DNA of 64,000 bases, taken from positions 1-64,000 of the IMG/VR virus record IMGVR_UViG_3300021404_000005; one strand, given 5' to 3'. The position numbers were made by a program, and so were the translations under genes. Below, one piece after another: positions 43,162 to 53,200 of this stretch; within the stretch, counting starts at the first letter, position 1; each line of letters opens with the position of its first letter. This DNA comes from a virus. The notes below the pieces were generated by a model. That model was not told the origin of the DNA. It saw nothing but the letters and a program-made list of their open reading frames with translations, and searched no databases.

Positions 43162-43717
43162 CGATGGTAAAGGTATTTACACCGGACGGGGGCTGTGGAG
43201 AATGCACCCTCATGTGCGCACTGACAACCAGCTAACCTTCGGTGAACGCGCTGCTGACATTATGCGTAACGCCTTTGGCTCCTGGGCTTTCGTTGGCAGT
43301 TTCCTAGGGTTCATGGCAATATGGATGCTGTTGAACACCGTCGTGCTTCATGGCGGATTTGACCACTACCCTTACATCCTACTGAACTTGTCACTATCCA
43401 TGATGGCTGGCCTGCAAGGAGCACTAATCCTTATCGCAGCTAAGAGAGCTGACCGTGTAGCCGCAGAACAATCTATCGCGCATTACACGGAAACTTCTAA
43501 GATGGACGAGCTTCTTACTGAGAACAACGATATGACAGCGCAGATTAAAGAAGCCACGGCTTTGCTTGAAGACCTGCAAAGTGATGTTCACGCTATCTTG
43601 CGCGCCATTAACGTTAAATCAGCTATAGCCACTGCGCCACCCGCACCTATGACAGCAGTACTTGGAGAGGAGATACAACGTGGCAACACTGACTCAAATC
43701 CGCCAAGCGCTAGCTAA
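43154..43717 (+). CDS. DUF1003-like membrane protein, 187 aa
   Basis: ATG 43154. Two membrane helices (FGSWAFVGSFLGFMAIWMLL, YPYILLNLSLSMMAGLQGAL) separated by FDHYPY, then a helical cytoplasmic part (SKMDELLTENNDMTAQIKEA), which is the DUF1003 arrangement (FGSWxFI...W...N......DPYPFILLN). Function of the family is unknown. Overlaps the next gene by 38 bases. Confidence 0.7.
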   Translation: MSSDGKGIYTGRGLWRMHPHVRTDNQLTFGERAADIMRNAFGSWAFVGSFLGFMAIWMLLNTVVLHGGFDHYPYILLNLSLSMMAGLQGALILIAAKRADRVAAEQSIAHYTETSKMDELLTENNDMTAQIKEATALLEDLQSDVHAILRAINVKSAIATAPPAPMTAVLGEEIQRGNTDSNPPSAS

Positions 43718-44138
43718 CCAGATTCAGACGTACTGCGTAAACCCGCAGCTACGAGCGCAAGCTGAACCACTGGACCAGGGAGTAGGGCCTGTAGCACTAA
43801 TTCTGCCTGGCAGTCCCTACATCAAGTACGGCGATACCTTTGCTGACACCTTCAACGACCTTGGGCAAATGCAATTTGGCGTTTGTGTTAATCTTTGCGT
43901 ACTAATTCTGGTGTCAGACAGCTCAACGGCTGACCGCGAGCAGCAGCAACTGGACGCTTTTCTTGACCTAGGTACTGCGGCTGACCAGATTTCCGTACCT
44001 ATGGCCATTCAGATGGACCCCACGCTAGGCGGCATAGTTATGAGCACTGTGCCTATTCAAGTCGGGCATTATGGTAGGCTTCCCTACGGTGGTGTGGAGT
44101 ACTTCGGTGCTCGCCTTGAAGTTCAGATAATGGCGTAA
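43680..44138 (+). CDS. putative tail completion/terminator protein, 152 aa
   Basis: GTG 43680 with GGAGAGGAG eight bases upstream. The layout (short N-terminal helix, QIRQALANQIQTYC, long beta region with VCVNLCVLILVSDSSTADRE, PTLGGIVMSTVPIQVGHYG) resembles tail-completion proteins found between connector and major tail genes. Assigned mainly by position. Confidence 0.5.
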   Translation: MATLTQIRQALANQIQTYCVNPQLRAQAEPLDQGVGPVALILPGSPYIKYGDTFADTFNDLGQMQFGVCVNLCVLILVSDSSTADREQQQLDAFLDLGTAADQISVPMAIQMDPTLGGIVMSTVPIQVGHYGRLPYGGVEYFGARLEVQIMA

Positions 44139-44154
44139 AGAGAGGTAGCGGATA

Positions 44155-45237
44155 GTGGCACCGCGTATTCTACTGGTTCATCCTGGGCCAGACTTTTCCG
44201 TAGCTGACGTTTTCAATGGCTGGAAGTATGGCCTAGAACGTCAAGGGGCGGTCGTAGCGACTTACAACACTAATGACCGCTTGTCGTTCTATGCGCAGGC
44301 TCAGCTTCGTGATTGGGACTACCAGAGGCCGTGTCCTACTTGTGACCAGTTTAGAGTGAAGACAGCGCTGGACAACGAGCAGGCAATGCTGCTAACCATG
44401 CAGGGTCTTTCTCACGCGGTGTGGACCTTCATGCCTGATGTCATGATATTCGTGTCAGCTTTTTACACGACGGCTGGCATGTTCGAGCTAATGCGCCTAC
44501 GAGGCCGCAAGGTAGTATTGATTCACACGGAGTCGCCCTACCAAGACGGAGAACAATATCTCCGAGGACAATTCGCTGACCTTAACCTCGTCAATGACCC
44601 CATGAACTTGGCCGAGTGGCGGACTCTGGAAGCCCCCGCTTACTATGTTCCTCACGCCTACCACCCTCTTGTTCACTATCCGCAGCCCGCTGGCGAGGCG
44701 CACGAGGACCCGTCTGACTTCGCTTTTGTGGGAACCGCATTCCCCTCAAGGATTAAGTTTCTGGAGCGCATGGACTTCACAGGCATGGATGTAGCTCTAG
44801 GCGGTAGTGCCTGGGACACCATGGATTCTGAGTCACCCTTGAGGAAATTCTTGAGCCACGACCCTGACCACTGTGTGGAGAACGCGGAGACAGCTCGGGT
44901 ATACCGGGGTTCTCGTGCAGGAATTAACCTTTATCGTCGTGAAGGGGAAAGCCACAACAACTACGATGGCTGGGCCATGGGTCCTAGGGAAGTAGAAATG
45001 GCCGCTTGCGGACTACCGTTCCTGCGTGACCCTAGGGCTGAAAGCGACGAGACTTTCCCGTTCCTGCCTACCTTCACAACCCCTGATGACGCCACAGAAA
45101 AGCTCCGCTGGCTACTGGCTGACGAAGACAGGCGAGTAGGGTTGGGCAACCAGGCGCGAGAAGCTATTGCTGACCGGAATTTTGATGCTCACGGGCAGTG
45201 GCTGATGAACGAAATGGATAATCTAGGCTTCTTCTAA
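44155..45237 (+). CDS. CgeB-like/GT4 glycosyltransferase, 360 aa
   Basis: GTG start with AGAGAGG upstream. ILLVHPGPDFSVADVFNGWK opening, VVLIHTESPYQDGEQY, FAFVGTAFPSRIKFLE hinge, and SHNNYDGWAMGPREVEMAAC then GLPFLRDPR and a FTTPDDATEKLRWLL C-terminus follow the CgeB/GT-B donor-site scheme. It sits directly before the major tail protein, so tail-tube glycosylation is plausible. Confidence 0.82.
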   Translation: MAPRILLVHPGPDFSVADVFNGWKYGLERQGAVVATYNTNDRLSFYAQAQLRDWDYQRPCPTCDQFRVKTALDNEQAMLLTMQGLSHAVWTFMPDVMIFVSAFYTTAGMFELMRLRGRKVVLIHTESPYQDGEQYLRGQFADLNLVNDPMNLAEWRTLEAPAYYVPHAYHPLVHYPQPAGEAHEDPSDFAFVGTAFPSRIKFLERMDFTGMDVALGGSAWDTMDSESPLRKFLSHDPDHCVENAETARVYRGSRAGINLYRREGESHNNYDGWAMGPREVEMAACGLPFLRDPRAESDETFPFLPTFTTPDDATEKLRWLLADEDRRVGLGNQAREAIADRNFDAHGQWLMNEMDNLGFF

Positions 45238-45398
45238 TGCACAAGGACTGGCTTGAGTGCGCTCAGTGCGGCACTTATTGGCGAGGGGTCCACGAAGAGG
45301 TGGACCTTTGCTCTCAAGAATGTGCTGAAAGCTACCTAGAGGGTATTTCTAAGGTTACTCAAGATAAAGAAAGTCAAGCTAAGCCGGGTCGCTTGTAG
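45237..45398 (+). CDS. small zinc-finger-like protein, 53 aa
   Basis: ATG 45237 overlaps the previous stop (TAATG). LECAQCGTYWRGVHEEVDLC then SQECAESYLEG gives a four-cysteine zinc-binding pattern. Function unknown. Confidence 0.65.
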   Translation: MHKDWLECAQCGTYWRGVHEEVDLCSQECAESYLEGISKVTQDKESQAKPGRL

Positions 45399-45511
45399 AA
45401 TTGGGGTAGCGCGAGGAGAGTTTTTCCCTTACCCTTAAATCTGAGGGAGCCGTGTCCGCCGGATGCTCACGAGGCCCATCTGAACGTACCTAGTTACGAG
45501 AGGGTGACCCC

Positions 45512-45946
45512 GTGTCGCGTATTCACGGCCGAAATGGGATTGTGTACCTCGGTGTAAACCCCGCCGATGCTGCATCTCCCATGGCATTTGTGTCCGACTG
45601 GACAATTAACTTCACTGTTGCCAAGGTCGATGTGACGGCACTTGGCGACTCCAACCTCATCTGGGTATCCGGTCTTCCGGACGCTTCTGGTGACTTCAGC
45701 GGCTTCTACGACACCGCAACCGCGCAGACCTACATTGCTGCGAAGGACGGTCAGCCGCGTAACTTCTACCTGTACCCGAGCACCATCGGTGTTCAGGGCG
45801 CTAACCCTGGTCAGTACTTCTTCGGTACCATCCTGCCTGACTTCGCCGTAACTGGCGGCGTGGCAGCGGCTGTGACCATGAAGTCCACCTGGAATGCCGC
45901 GTCCATCGTACAGCGTTACCCGGTATCTGGCGTTTCCGGTACCTAA
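45512..45946 (+). CDS. major tail (tube) protein, 144 aa
   Basis: GTG start after GAGAGGG. Beta-rich protein (RNGIVYLGVNPADAASPMAF, SDWTINFTVAKVDVTAL, PDASGDFSGFYDTATAQTYI), strongly codon-regular, with its own terminator, placed just before the assembly chaperones and tape measure. Forms the tail tube. Confidence 0.8.
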   Translation: MSRIHGRNGIVYLGVNPADAASPMAFVSDWTINFTVAKVDVTALGDSNLIWVSGLPDASGDFSGFYDTATAQTYIAAKDGQPRNFYLYPSTIGVQGANPGQYFFGTILPDFAVTGGVAAAVTMKSTWNAASIVQRYPVSGVSGT

Positions 45947-45957
45947 TCCTGAGACAA

Positions 45958-45994
45958 ACAGCCCCAGAGTCGCGCCACACGACTCTGGGGCTGT
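45958..45994 (+). terminator. intrinsic terminator after the major tail gene
   Basis: ACAGCCCCAGAGTCG (45958-45972) pairs perfectly, 15 bp, with CGACTCTGGGGCTGT (45980-45994), then ATTT. Confidence 0.88.
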
Positions 45995-46037
45995 ATTTAG
46001 TCACCCACGAAATAGCTTTGCAGAATTCTTCTCCGAT

Positions 46038-46077
46038 TGTGACACGAACAGCCTACTACCGACTAAGCTGTGACACG
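46038..46077 (+). promoter_or_regulatory. promoter element flanked by TGTGACACG direct repeats
   Basis: TGTGACACG occurs at 46038-46046 and 46069-46077. TAAGCT (46064-46069) abuts the second copy. Possible promoter and operator for the chaperone/tape measure transcript. Confidence 0.4.
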
Positions 46078-46107
46078 TCCAGTACTTCATGATTCGGAGA
46101 AATTAAA

Positions 46108-46593
46108 GTGGCTTCTACGGAAGAGAACGAGCTTACTCAACTTCAGCTTGCGTCCGCTGAAAAGGAAGCGCGAGCTAAGGGCAAGCCTGCCGCGTTTGCA
46201 CGCGATGGTTCCAAGTTCGTTGAATTTGACGGCGTGGAGTATAGGCTTGCCGACGAAATCGGCATCATTCCCCTCATGCGCTGGGCAGCCGCTGCTGACC
46301 TTAGCACAGACGACTCGGGCGCTATGGGCGCGATGTGGGCAATCCTCCAGGACATGGTTGACGCCCCTGAATTCCCTGCCTGGGTTAAGCACGCTACTCG
46401 CATTAAGTCGGATGCAGAAGAAGTCCTGGACTTCGTGAATGTCTGCATGGAGGCTATTACGGGAAACCCTACCGAGCGGCCCGGTTCTTCCTCGGATACA
46501 CCGCCGTCAACTTCCGCAGAATCGACGGAGAACTCCTCCGTAAGCACGGTAAAGGCGTCGCCTCGTTCACGCCGCGCGAAGTCTGCAACATAG
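46108..46593 (+). CDS. tail assembly chaperone, upstream frame (gpG-like), 161 aa
   Basis: GTG start. The N-terminal 120 residues are the chaperone domain (RDGSKFVEFDGVEYRLADEI, TRIKSDAEEVLDFVNVCMEA); the tail after the slippery site is Ser/Thr-rich low complexity, typical of the non-shifted product. Binds the tape measure protein during tail assembly. A fraction of ribosomes shift at 46461-46467 to make the longer form. Confidence 0.85.
   Translation: MASTEENELTQLQLASAEKEARAKGKPAAFARDGSKFVEFDGVEYRLADEIGIIPLMRWAAAADLSTDDSGAMGAMWAILQDMVDAPEFPAWVKHATRIKSDAEEVLDFVNVCMEAITGNPTERPGSSSDTPPSTSAESTENSSVSTVKASPRSRRAKSAT
46461..46467 (+). promoter_or_regulatory. -1 ribosomal frameshift site GGGAAAC
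   Basis: The heptamer is phased as ACG|GGA|AAC, so it reads G GGA AAC in the zero frame, the classic slippery pattern for lambda-type tail chaperones. Slipping back one base continues as CCC TAC CGA and enters the 46467-46865 frame, which stays open to a stop at 46865. Confidence 0.88.
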
Positions 46594-46865
46594 TATTCAG
46601 CATTATCCAAGATAACTTCCGTAATGAGTGTGGCCATCTTGTTGAAGGTGACGAGTACATGGTCATGCTTGAGAAGATAGGCATGGAGACGGACAAGGAA
46701 GAGGAAGCCCGTCAGGCTCTACAGCACTGGCAAAAGGTTCAGGGTATTGATACGGAAAACGTTGAAGTCAGCCCGCAAATGCAGGCTATGATGAATAACG
46801 CGTGGATGTACGCTGACAAGGATGAAGAAATTCCCGGAAACTTCATGGGGTCCGGACGCTCATAA
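46467..46865 (+). CDS. tail assembly chaperone, downstream frame (gpGT extension), 132 aa
   Basis: Expressed as the C-terminal part of a fusion with the 46108 product after the -1 shift. It reads PYRAARFFLGYTAVNFRRID, then TPREVCNIVFSIIQDNF, and a charged end (EKIGMETDKEEEARQALQHW). It lacks a good independent start in its first half, which supports expression only by frameshift. Ends directly before the 46882 gene. Confidence 0.82.
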   Translation, partial: PYRAARFFLGYTAVNFRRIDGELLRKHGKGVASFTPREVCNIVFSIIQDNFRNECGHLVEGDEYMVMLEKIGMETDKEEEARQALQHWQKVQGIDTENVEVSPQMQAMMNNAWMYADKDEEIPGNFMGSGRS

Positions 46866-46881
46866 GAAAAGGAGGAATTCA

Positions 46882-47241
46882 ATGGCGGATTTTGTATCGC
46901 TAAAGCTTGACGATGCGGCTATTGAATTTCTCCTTTCTGAGGCTGATGGTCCTGTGGGCCGCTACATGTATGACATGAGCCAGCGTATGACAATTATCGC
47001 AAAGGCTGCCGCACCCGTCATGAAGGGCCGGAATTACTGGACAGCTAGGTCTAATGCTGTGCGGCCTCCGGGTACTACACGCGCATCAGTGCACTCCGTG
47101 TGGGGTTACGATGATGCGGGCAAACCTTTCGCTGGGGTTAATGCTTTGGCAAACCCTTCCATATTCTTGGAGCGCCCAGCTATTCAAATGCACAGGAGAT
47201 ATCCTTTCCTAACTCTGGCATTGGACCCTGTGATACTGTAA
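46882..47241 (+). CDS. small tail-region protein, 119 aa
   Basis: ATG 46882 with AGGAGG six bases upstream. MADFVSLKLDDAAIEFLLSE then RSNAVRPPGTTRASVHSVWG. Resembles in position the small proteins found between chaperones and tape measure; family not recognised. Confidence 0.6.
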   Translation: MADFVSLKLDDAAIEFLLSEADGPVGRYMYDMSQRMTIIAKAAAPVMKGRNYWTARSNAVRPPGTTRASVHSVWGYDDAGKPFAGVNALANPSIFLERPAIQMHRRYPFLTLALDPVIL

Positions 47242-47273
47242 ATAGACGTTAAATTCCCGCCCGGAGGTGTATA

Positions 47274-50200
47274 GTGACCCGGATACTCGGTGAAGCCGGT
47301 GTTGCTGTTGTCCCGATTACAGACGCTTTCCGGTCTCAGCTTGACGCGAAGATTCGCGCGCAGATGGCAGGATTGCGTCCCGAACTTAACATTGGCGCTA
47401 ATACTAAGCAAGTAGACAGCGCCGTAGCCAAGATTATGGCTACCGTAAAGGCCGCTAATCCTGCAATGCGCCTCCAGTTCGTTACGACCGAAGCCGTAGC
47501 CGAACTAGCACGCTTTGAAACTGCCGTAAAGGCGCTAGGTCGTCCCTCCGTTAAGTTTAATATGGACATGTCTCAGGCTGACCGTCAGGTCGCTGTGATG
47601 CAGGGTTATCTGGACAAGCTCAAGGCAGCTATCATGCGCGGCGCTGAGCTTAACATTGATGACGCTAATGCTCTCAAGAAGCTGGGAGCGGTTGGCTCAT
47701 TCGTCGCTGGCCTTGAAAAGCAAATTAAGAATCTCAAGGCAGATGCTGATGTTGCTCCGCTGATGGCAAAGCTTGCTCAAGCTCGTGGTATGTTCGAGGA
47801 CCTTTCCAAGGACCTGCGTAACCTGCACATAGGCGCAGACGCCACTAAGCTTCAGGCTCAGATTGCTAAGGCTATTGGTGAGGCGAACACCCTTAAGGAC
47901 GACCTTAAGGATATGGCGATGGACGTGGACGACGCATCAATGATGCGCAAGTTCGCAACATCTATTGCCCAAGTAGCTACCCTGCAAAAGCAGCTTAAGA
48001 ACATGCCTATGGACGGAGACGTAACTCCGTTCTTGCTTAAGCTAGCCGCAGCCCGCAAGGAAGCTGACCTCCTGATGGAGGACATGACGCGGCCTGTAGT
48101 TATCAAGCTGGATATGAATCCGCTGCTGCAAGGACTAACTCGCGAAGAGACGCTAATTAATGCTCTTCAGGAAAAGCTAAAGCTACGGGCAGATATTAAT
48201 GACCAGGACGTGGAAAACTTCCTAGTTAAGACAGTCTCGCAGACTGAAGGAATGCGTCAGCTACTGCTAAACCTGCGAGCTAACGTTAGTGACTCTGAGG
48301 CTAAGGTAGCCCTGGACGATTTGATGGCGCGTGTTCTAGCTATTCAGGAGCGCATGTCCAACCTGTCTCCGCACGCTAGCCTTAGCAACCTGCTAAATAA
48401 TTTCGCGACTCTTGAGAATGTCGTTAATAAGGCGTCCCACGAATTTGGCACCCTGGACCAGGGCACTAAGAGCGTCTTCGCTGACATGAGTGGCCTGACA
48501 GGTGTAGTAGGGCGATTCGGAGACACCGTAGCAGGTGCTGGCCGGGATGGTACTAACAGTATTAACTTGATGACTGGCGCGGTAGGTGGCTTCCTGAAGG
48601 GCATGGGCCACGTCACCTTGTTCGGCGGCATGTTCAATAAGCTTGACACTTACCTGCTTAGCTTCGTTAGCGGTTGGCACTTGCTTGCTGACGCTATTTT
48701 TGAAGTAATCGCTGTGTGGGTACCTGCAACTATCGCATTCGCAGCATGGGGTGCAGCCGCAGCTCCTGACATTAAGTCGGTTGTAACTCAATTCCAGAAC
48801 ATGGGAACGGCTGTTGCTGCTACAGGCAAGTCTCTCAATAACTTCAAGGGCGAGACAAAGCTATTTAGTGACAACATGCAGGCTGCTGTTCGTCCTGCGG
48901 TATGGCAGCTTCTTGGTGACGCAATCAACGTGGTCAACGCTCGCTCCGGGGCATTCGTTGGCTTCCTGAAGCAGATGAATCCGCTTGTAGACAAGCTCGG
49001 TGCTCGTGCCACTGTGGCGCTTAAGAACGGCTTCGGCAACTTCTTGTCCGGTGGCGCGAAGATGTTCTACGAGCTGGGCACGGCTATCGGTAACTTCCTG
49101 GGAATCTTGGGTAACCTGGGTAAGGTAGTGCCTCACTACGCTGAAATCCTGCTGGGTCTTGGAACAGCATTCCTTAAGATTGTTGAAGACATCACAGGTT
49201 CACCGCTATTCCAGGCAATTGTTGGATTTGGCCTTAAGCTTCACGGCGCGGTAGTTTACCTGGGTATCTTGGTCACGTTGCTGGCAACTGTAGGTCGGAG
49301 CCTACTTGGAGGATTCCTTCAGGGATTTGCTAGTGCTCGTTCTAAGGTAGCTGACTTCGCTGATTCTGAGCGTGAGGCTGCGGAGGCCACCAACAACCTA
49401 GCTTCAGCTACTAACGCTGCGGGCGCAAAGCTGAAGAATGGCGCAGAGGAGGCGACTAACCTTTCCGCCAGCATGACTAACCTAAGCGACCGCACCAAGG
49501 AAGGCGAAGCGGGCCTTAAGGATGCGGCTGCGGCATCTGAAGATACTCGGGGTAAGTTCCAGAAGCTGGGCGGTGGCCTGGGTTCCCTTATCGGTAACTT
49601 CAGTAACATGGGTACCAAGACTAAGGGTGCTTGGAAGGCCCTAGACGAAGGTTCGTCTGTTACTTCTCGCCTGGGCAGTATGGCAAAGGGCGCAGGAAAG
49701 GGCCTACTAGGCATGGTCTCGTCCTTCACAGGACTTGGACCTATTGGCCTAGGCGTAATGGCTGGTCTTGCGGTAGGTGCAGGACTGCTGTACCTGGCCA
49801 TTCACCACGTTGACAACGAAACGCAGTCCTGGGTCAAGACACAAGAAGACTTGGCACAAAATGCTCCGCTAGCCGATTACCTAGCAGCGGCCAAGAACAG
49901 CTATAACCAGATTTCAGACCGCGTAAATGTGGCTAAGGCAGCCATCATGAATTACGCGATGACTCAGACTGCGGCGGGACGTGCACTAAGGGGCACGAAT
50001 GTAACGTTCCAGCAGGCTACAAACATCTTGCAGTTCCAGGCTAGGTATGGACGTGCCGCAGGAGAGTCCGCAGGACTTCTCCTTCAGCACTACCAGGACC
50101 TGAAGGCCGGCCTCGACGCCATGAATGGCCAGATGCAGGCGTACAACTCCGGTATTGCCGCTGTCACTAAGATGACGGGCAGCCAGACGGCTGCTATAGG

Positions 50201-53200
50201 TTTGCTTAACGCTGCTGGCATCACCACCAAGCAATTGATTACTGACCAGACTGCTGCTTTGCACGGTAACAAGGGTGCGTGGCAGCAGGACATGGTAATG
50301 ATTCAGGGTACCTTGGTGGGCTTCCAGGCGATGTCCCCTGCCATCGGTGGCGCTGCTTCGGCCATGAACGCTCTGACCCTAAGTACTTCTAACACGCTTG
50401 GCGAAGTACAAAAGGTTACGCAGGCTTACTCACAGTTCATCCAGATGGTTACGGGCAGCGCACAGCAGTTCGCGCAGTTCCAGCAGGGCATGGGCACGCT
50501 AGCTACTTCGCTAGCGCCTCCCGGCGCGTCCGCCGCGTCTGGTGGAGCGGCAGGGGGTGCTGGGGGCAACACCGGTACCTTCACATTCGCTAACGGCAAG
50601 GTAAGCGCTAGCCAGCCTATCACTGGCAGCGGCGGTGTAATCGGTGGCGTTACTCAGGCAGGCGCTGCTTCCCTTGCTGCTTACGTACAGCAGATTCAGC
50701 AGGCTGAGACCCTGATGAACTCCTTGATGACTCAGGCTGCGCTGGCAGGTAACACTCCGGGCGCTAATCTAGCGTCTGCTAGGGCCGCTAAGGACACAGT
50801 AGCCATGCTGGGCAACGTACCGGGCGTCCGGGGGAATCCGGGCGCTACGTCGATGCTAGGCGCTCTGGCACAGACTGGGGGCTTTACAGGCAGTACTACT
50901 GACTTCCAGGCAATCACCAAGTGGGCAGGTAATGCCTCCAACGCTACTGGTGACCTTAACAAGCAGATGAACTTGTTGACGGTTGCTAGCTCTAACCTTA
51001 ACCAGGACGTAGCACGGCTTTCTCAGACCATGAACTCACAGCTTCTGACAGCGGAGTCCAACGCCATCATGGCAGCGGAAAACATGGGGCCGAAGCTTGA
51101 GAACCTGGCTAAAGCTACTCTCGCGTGGGTAAAGGCTGGTTCTCAAGTCGGTGGTCAGGGCTGGGGCCAGATGTTGAAGGCTGCACAACCTGTAGCTCAG
51201 GCATTCTTGATGCAAACGCATAACGTTGGCATGGCACGGCAATCCTTGGAAGCCTATCTAGAGCAGATGGGCGTTAGCCAGGCTACAGCCACTAAGATGG
51301 CTGACGCGCTTATCAAGAACAACGCTGCCACAAATGCTAATGCTGCTGCTAACCGCACCGCTGCCCTATCCATGGCTCAGGTGGCTAAGGCCACGCAGAT
51401 TAACATCACCAGCGTCACAGCTTCGCGAGCTGCCTGGGTTCACTTCGGTGAATCTATGGGAATGAGTGCCCAGGAAGCTACCAAGCTGTGGGGTCGGCTT
51501 AAGGAAAACGGTCTTCAGGGACTGCTCCATCAAACCGCTGGCACGCGAACTGAGTTTGAGAAGCTGGCAAGGCAGTTCGGCATTAGCAAGACCCAGGCTG
51601 ACGCTCTGTGGAACAAGTTCCACGACGGTTCCCTAGACATGCTGAAGAACAAGGCCGCCGGCACGCTCGGCGCGTTCATGAAGCTAGCCCACCAGTTCGG
51701 TGTTACAGCTTCTAGTGCTGTAGTTTTGTGGGAACGAGCACACCAGCAGCAGTTCGACATGCTGTCTGGCAAGTCTCGCATTACTGTAGGTCAGCTACAG
51801 TCCCTGGCCCACCAGTTCGGAGTTAGCGGAACTCAGGCACAGACACTGTGGGCCGTAATGCACCGGCAGTACCTGGACGCGTTGTCGGGTAAGGCGGGCA
51901 TTACTCACAGCCAGCTCGGACGACTAGCTGACACACTTGGCTTGAACCGGACTCAGGCTAACGCACTGTGGAGCATGCTGCGCCGTCAGTATCTGGACAC
52001 GCTGACCAACAAGGCTAACGTAAGCTACAGTGCATTCATACGCTTGGCCAAGGGTTTCGGTATTACTAATACCGCCGCCGCACAAATGTGGGCGCAGTCC
52101 CGTCAGCAGCAGTTCGACATGCTGTCTAACAAGTCGCGAGTGACCAATAGTCAGCTGCAAAAGCTAGCTCACCAGTTCGGTGTCAACACAGGTGCAGCTA
52201 GCCAACTGTGGTCAATGATGCGCCAGCAGTACCTAGACGCGCTTACAGGCAAGACTGGCGTAAGCAAGAGCGCATTCGATGCCTGGGCACGTTCTGCGCA
52301 CATCAGCACCGGTGAAGCTAACACTTTGTGGAACATGCTGCACCAGCAGTACTTCGACACGCTGACGGCTAAGGCTTCGCGTAACAAGAGCCAGTTCGAT
52401 GCCCTAAGCAATGCGTGGCACGTTAGCACGGTAAAGGCTGACGCTCTGTGGCGCACGCTACAGCAGCAGTACCTTGACCAGATTACGCACAAGGCTACGA
52501 TGTCTCACCAGGCATTCAACACCTTGGCGCAGAAGTTGGGCTACAGCAAGACTGAAGCCGACGCTATGTGGAACTCCCTTAAGAGGATGTCCGGTAACTA
52601 CGGCGTGCACGTCCACACCAACGTGGATGGTGGCGGTAAGGTTGGCGCTGAGGTTACTGTTAGCGCGGCTATCGCTAACACCATGAAGGCTGCGGGTAAC
52701 CTAGGCAGCAGTGTGCTGAAGTCTCTTGGACTCGCACAAGGTGGTCTAGTACCTTCACACTTTGCTGGCGGCGGTAGCGTCCCTGGTTGGGGAAATCACG
52801 ACTCCGTGCCTGCAATGCTCATGCCTGGTGAACTGGTTATCCCGAAGAATCACGCAGCCGAGTTTGCAACACAGGCTAAGCGTAAGGGTATCCCCGGATT
52901 CGCTAGCGGCGGTATCGTAGGTGCCACGACCAGTCCTGTCGCTGGTTCCGGTGGTCTGCTGACCACGCAGACTGGCGGTAACGTAGCCGAAATGCCTGTT
53001 GAAGGCAGTCAGCTGCTAACTATTCCGGCTAAGCTAAGCGGCGAGCTAGCAAAGCTAGGACCGATGGTCACCAGTGAACTAGTCTCCAGTATTCAGGCTG
53101 TGCAGTCGGCCATCATGATGGCAGGCAGCAGCGGAGCTATTCCTGGAGGAGTAGTTTCGGGTAATGCCATGGCTAACCTGAACCAAATCGGTCGGTACTT

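Noticed and set aside
51486-52565. Regular 120-bp repeats considered as a CRISPR array
   Set aside because: The repeats are in-frame, diverged and lie inside the tape measure gene with no spacer structure or cas genes.
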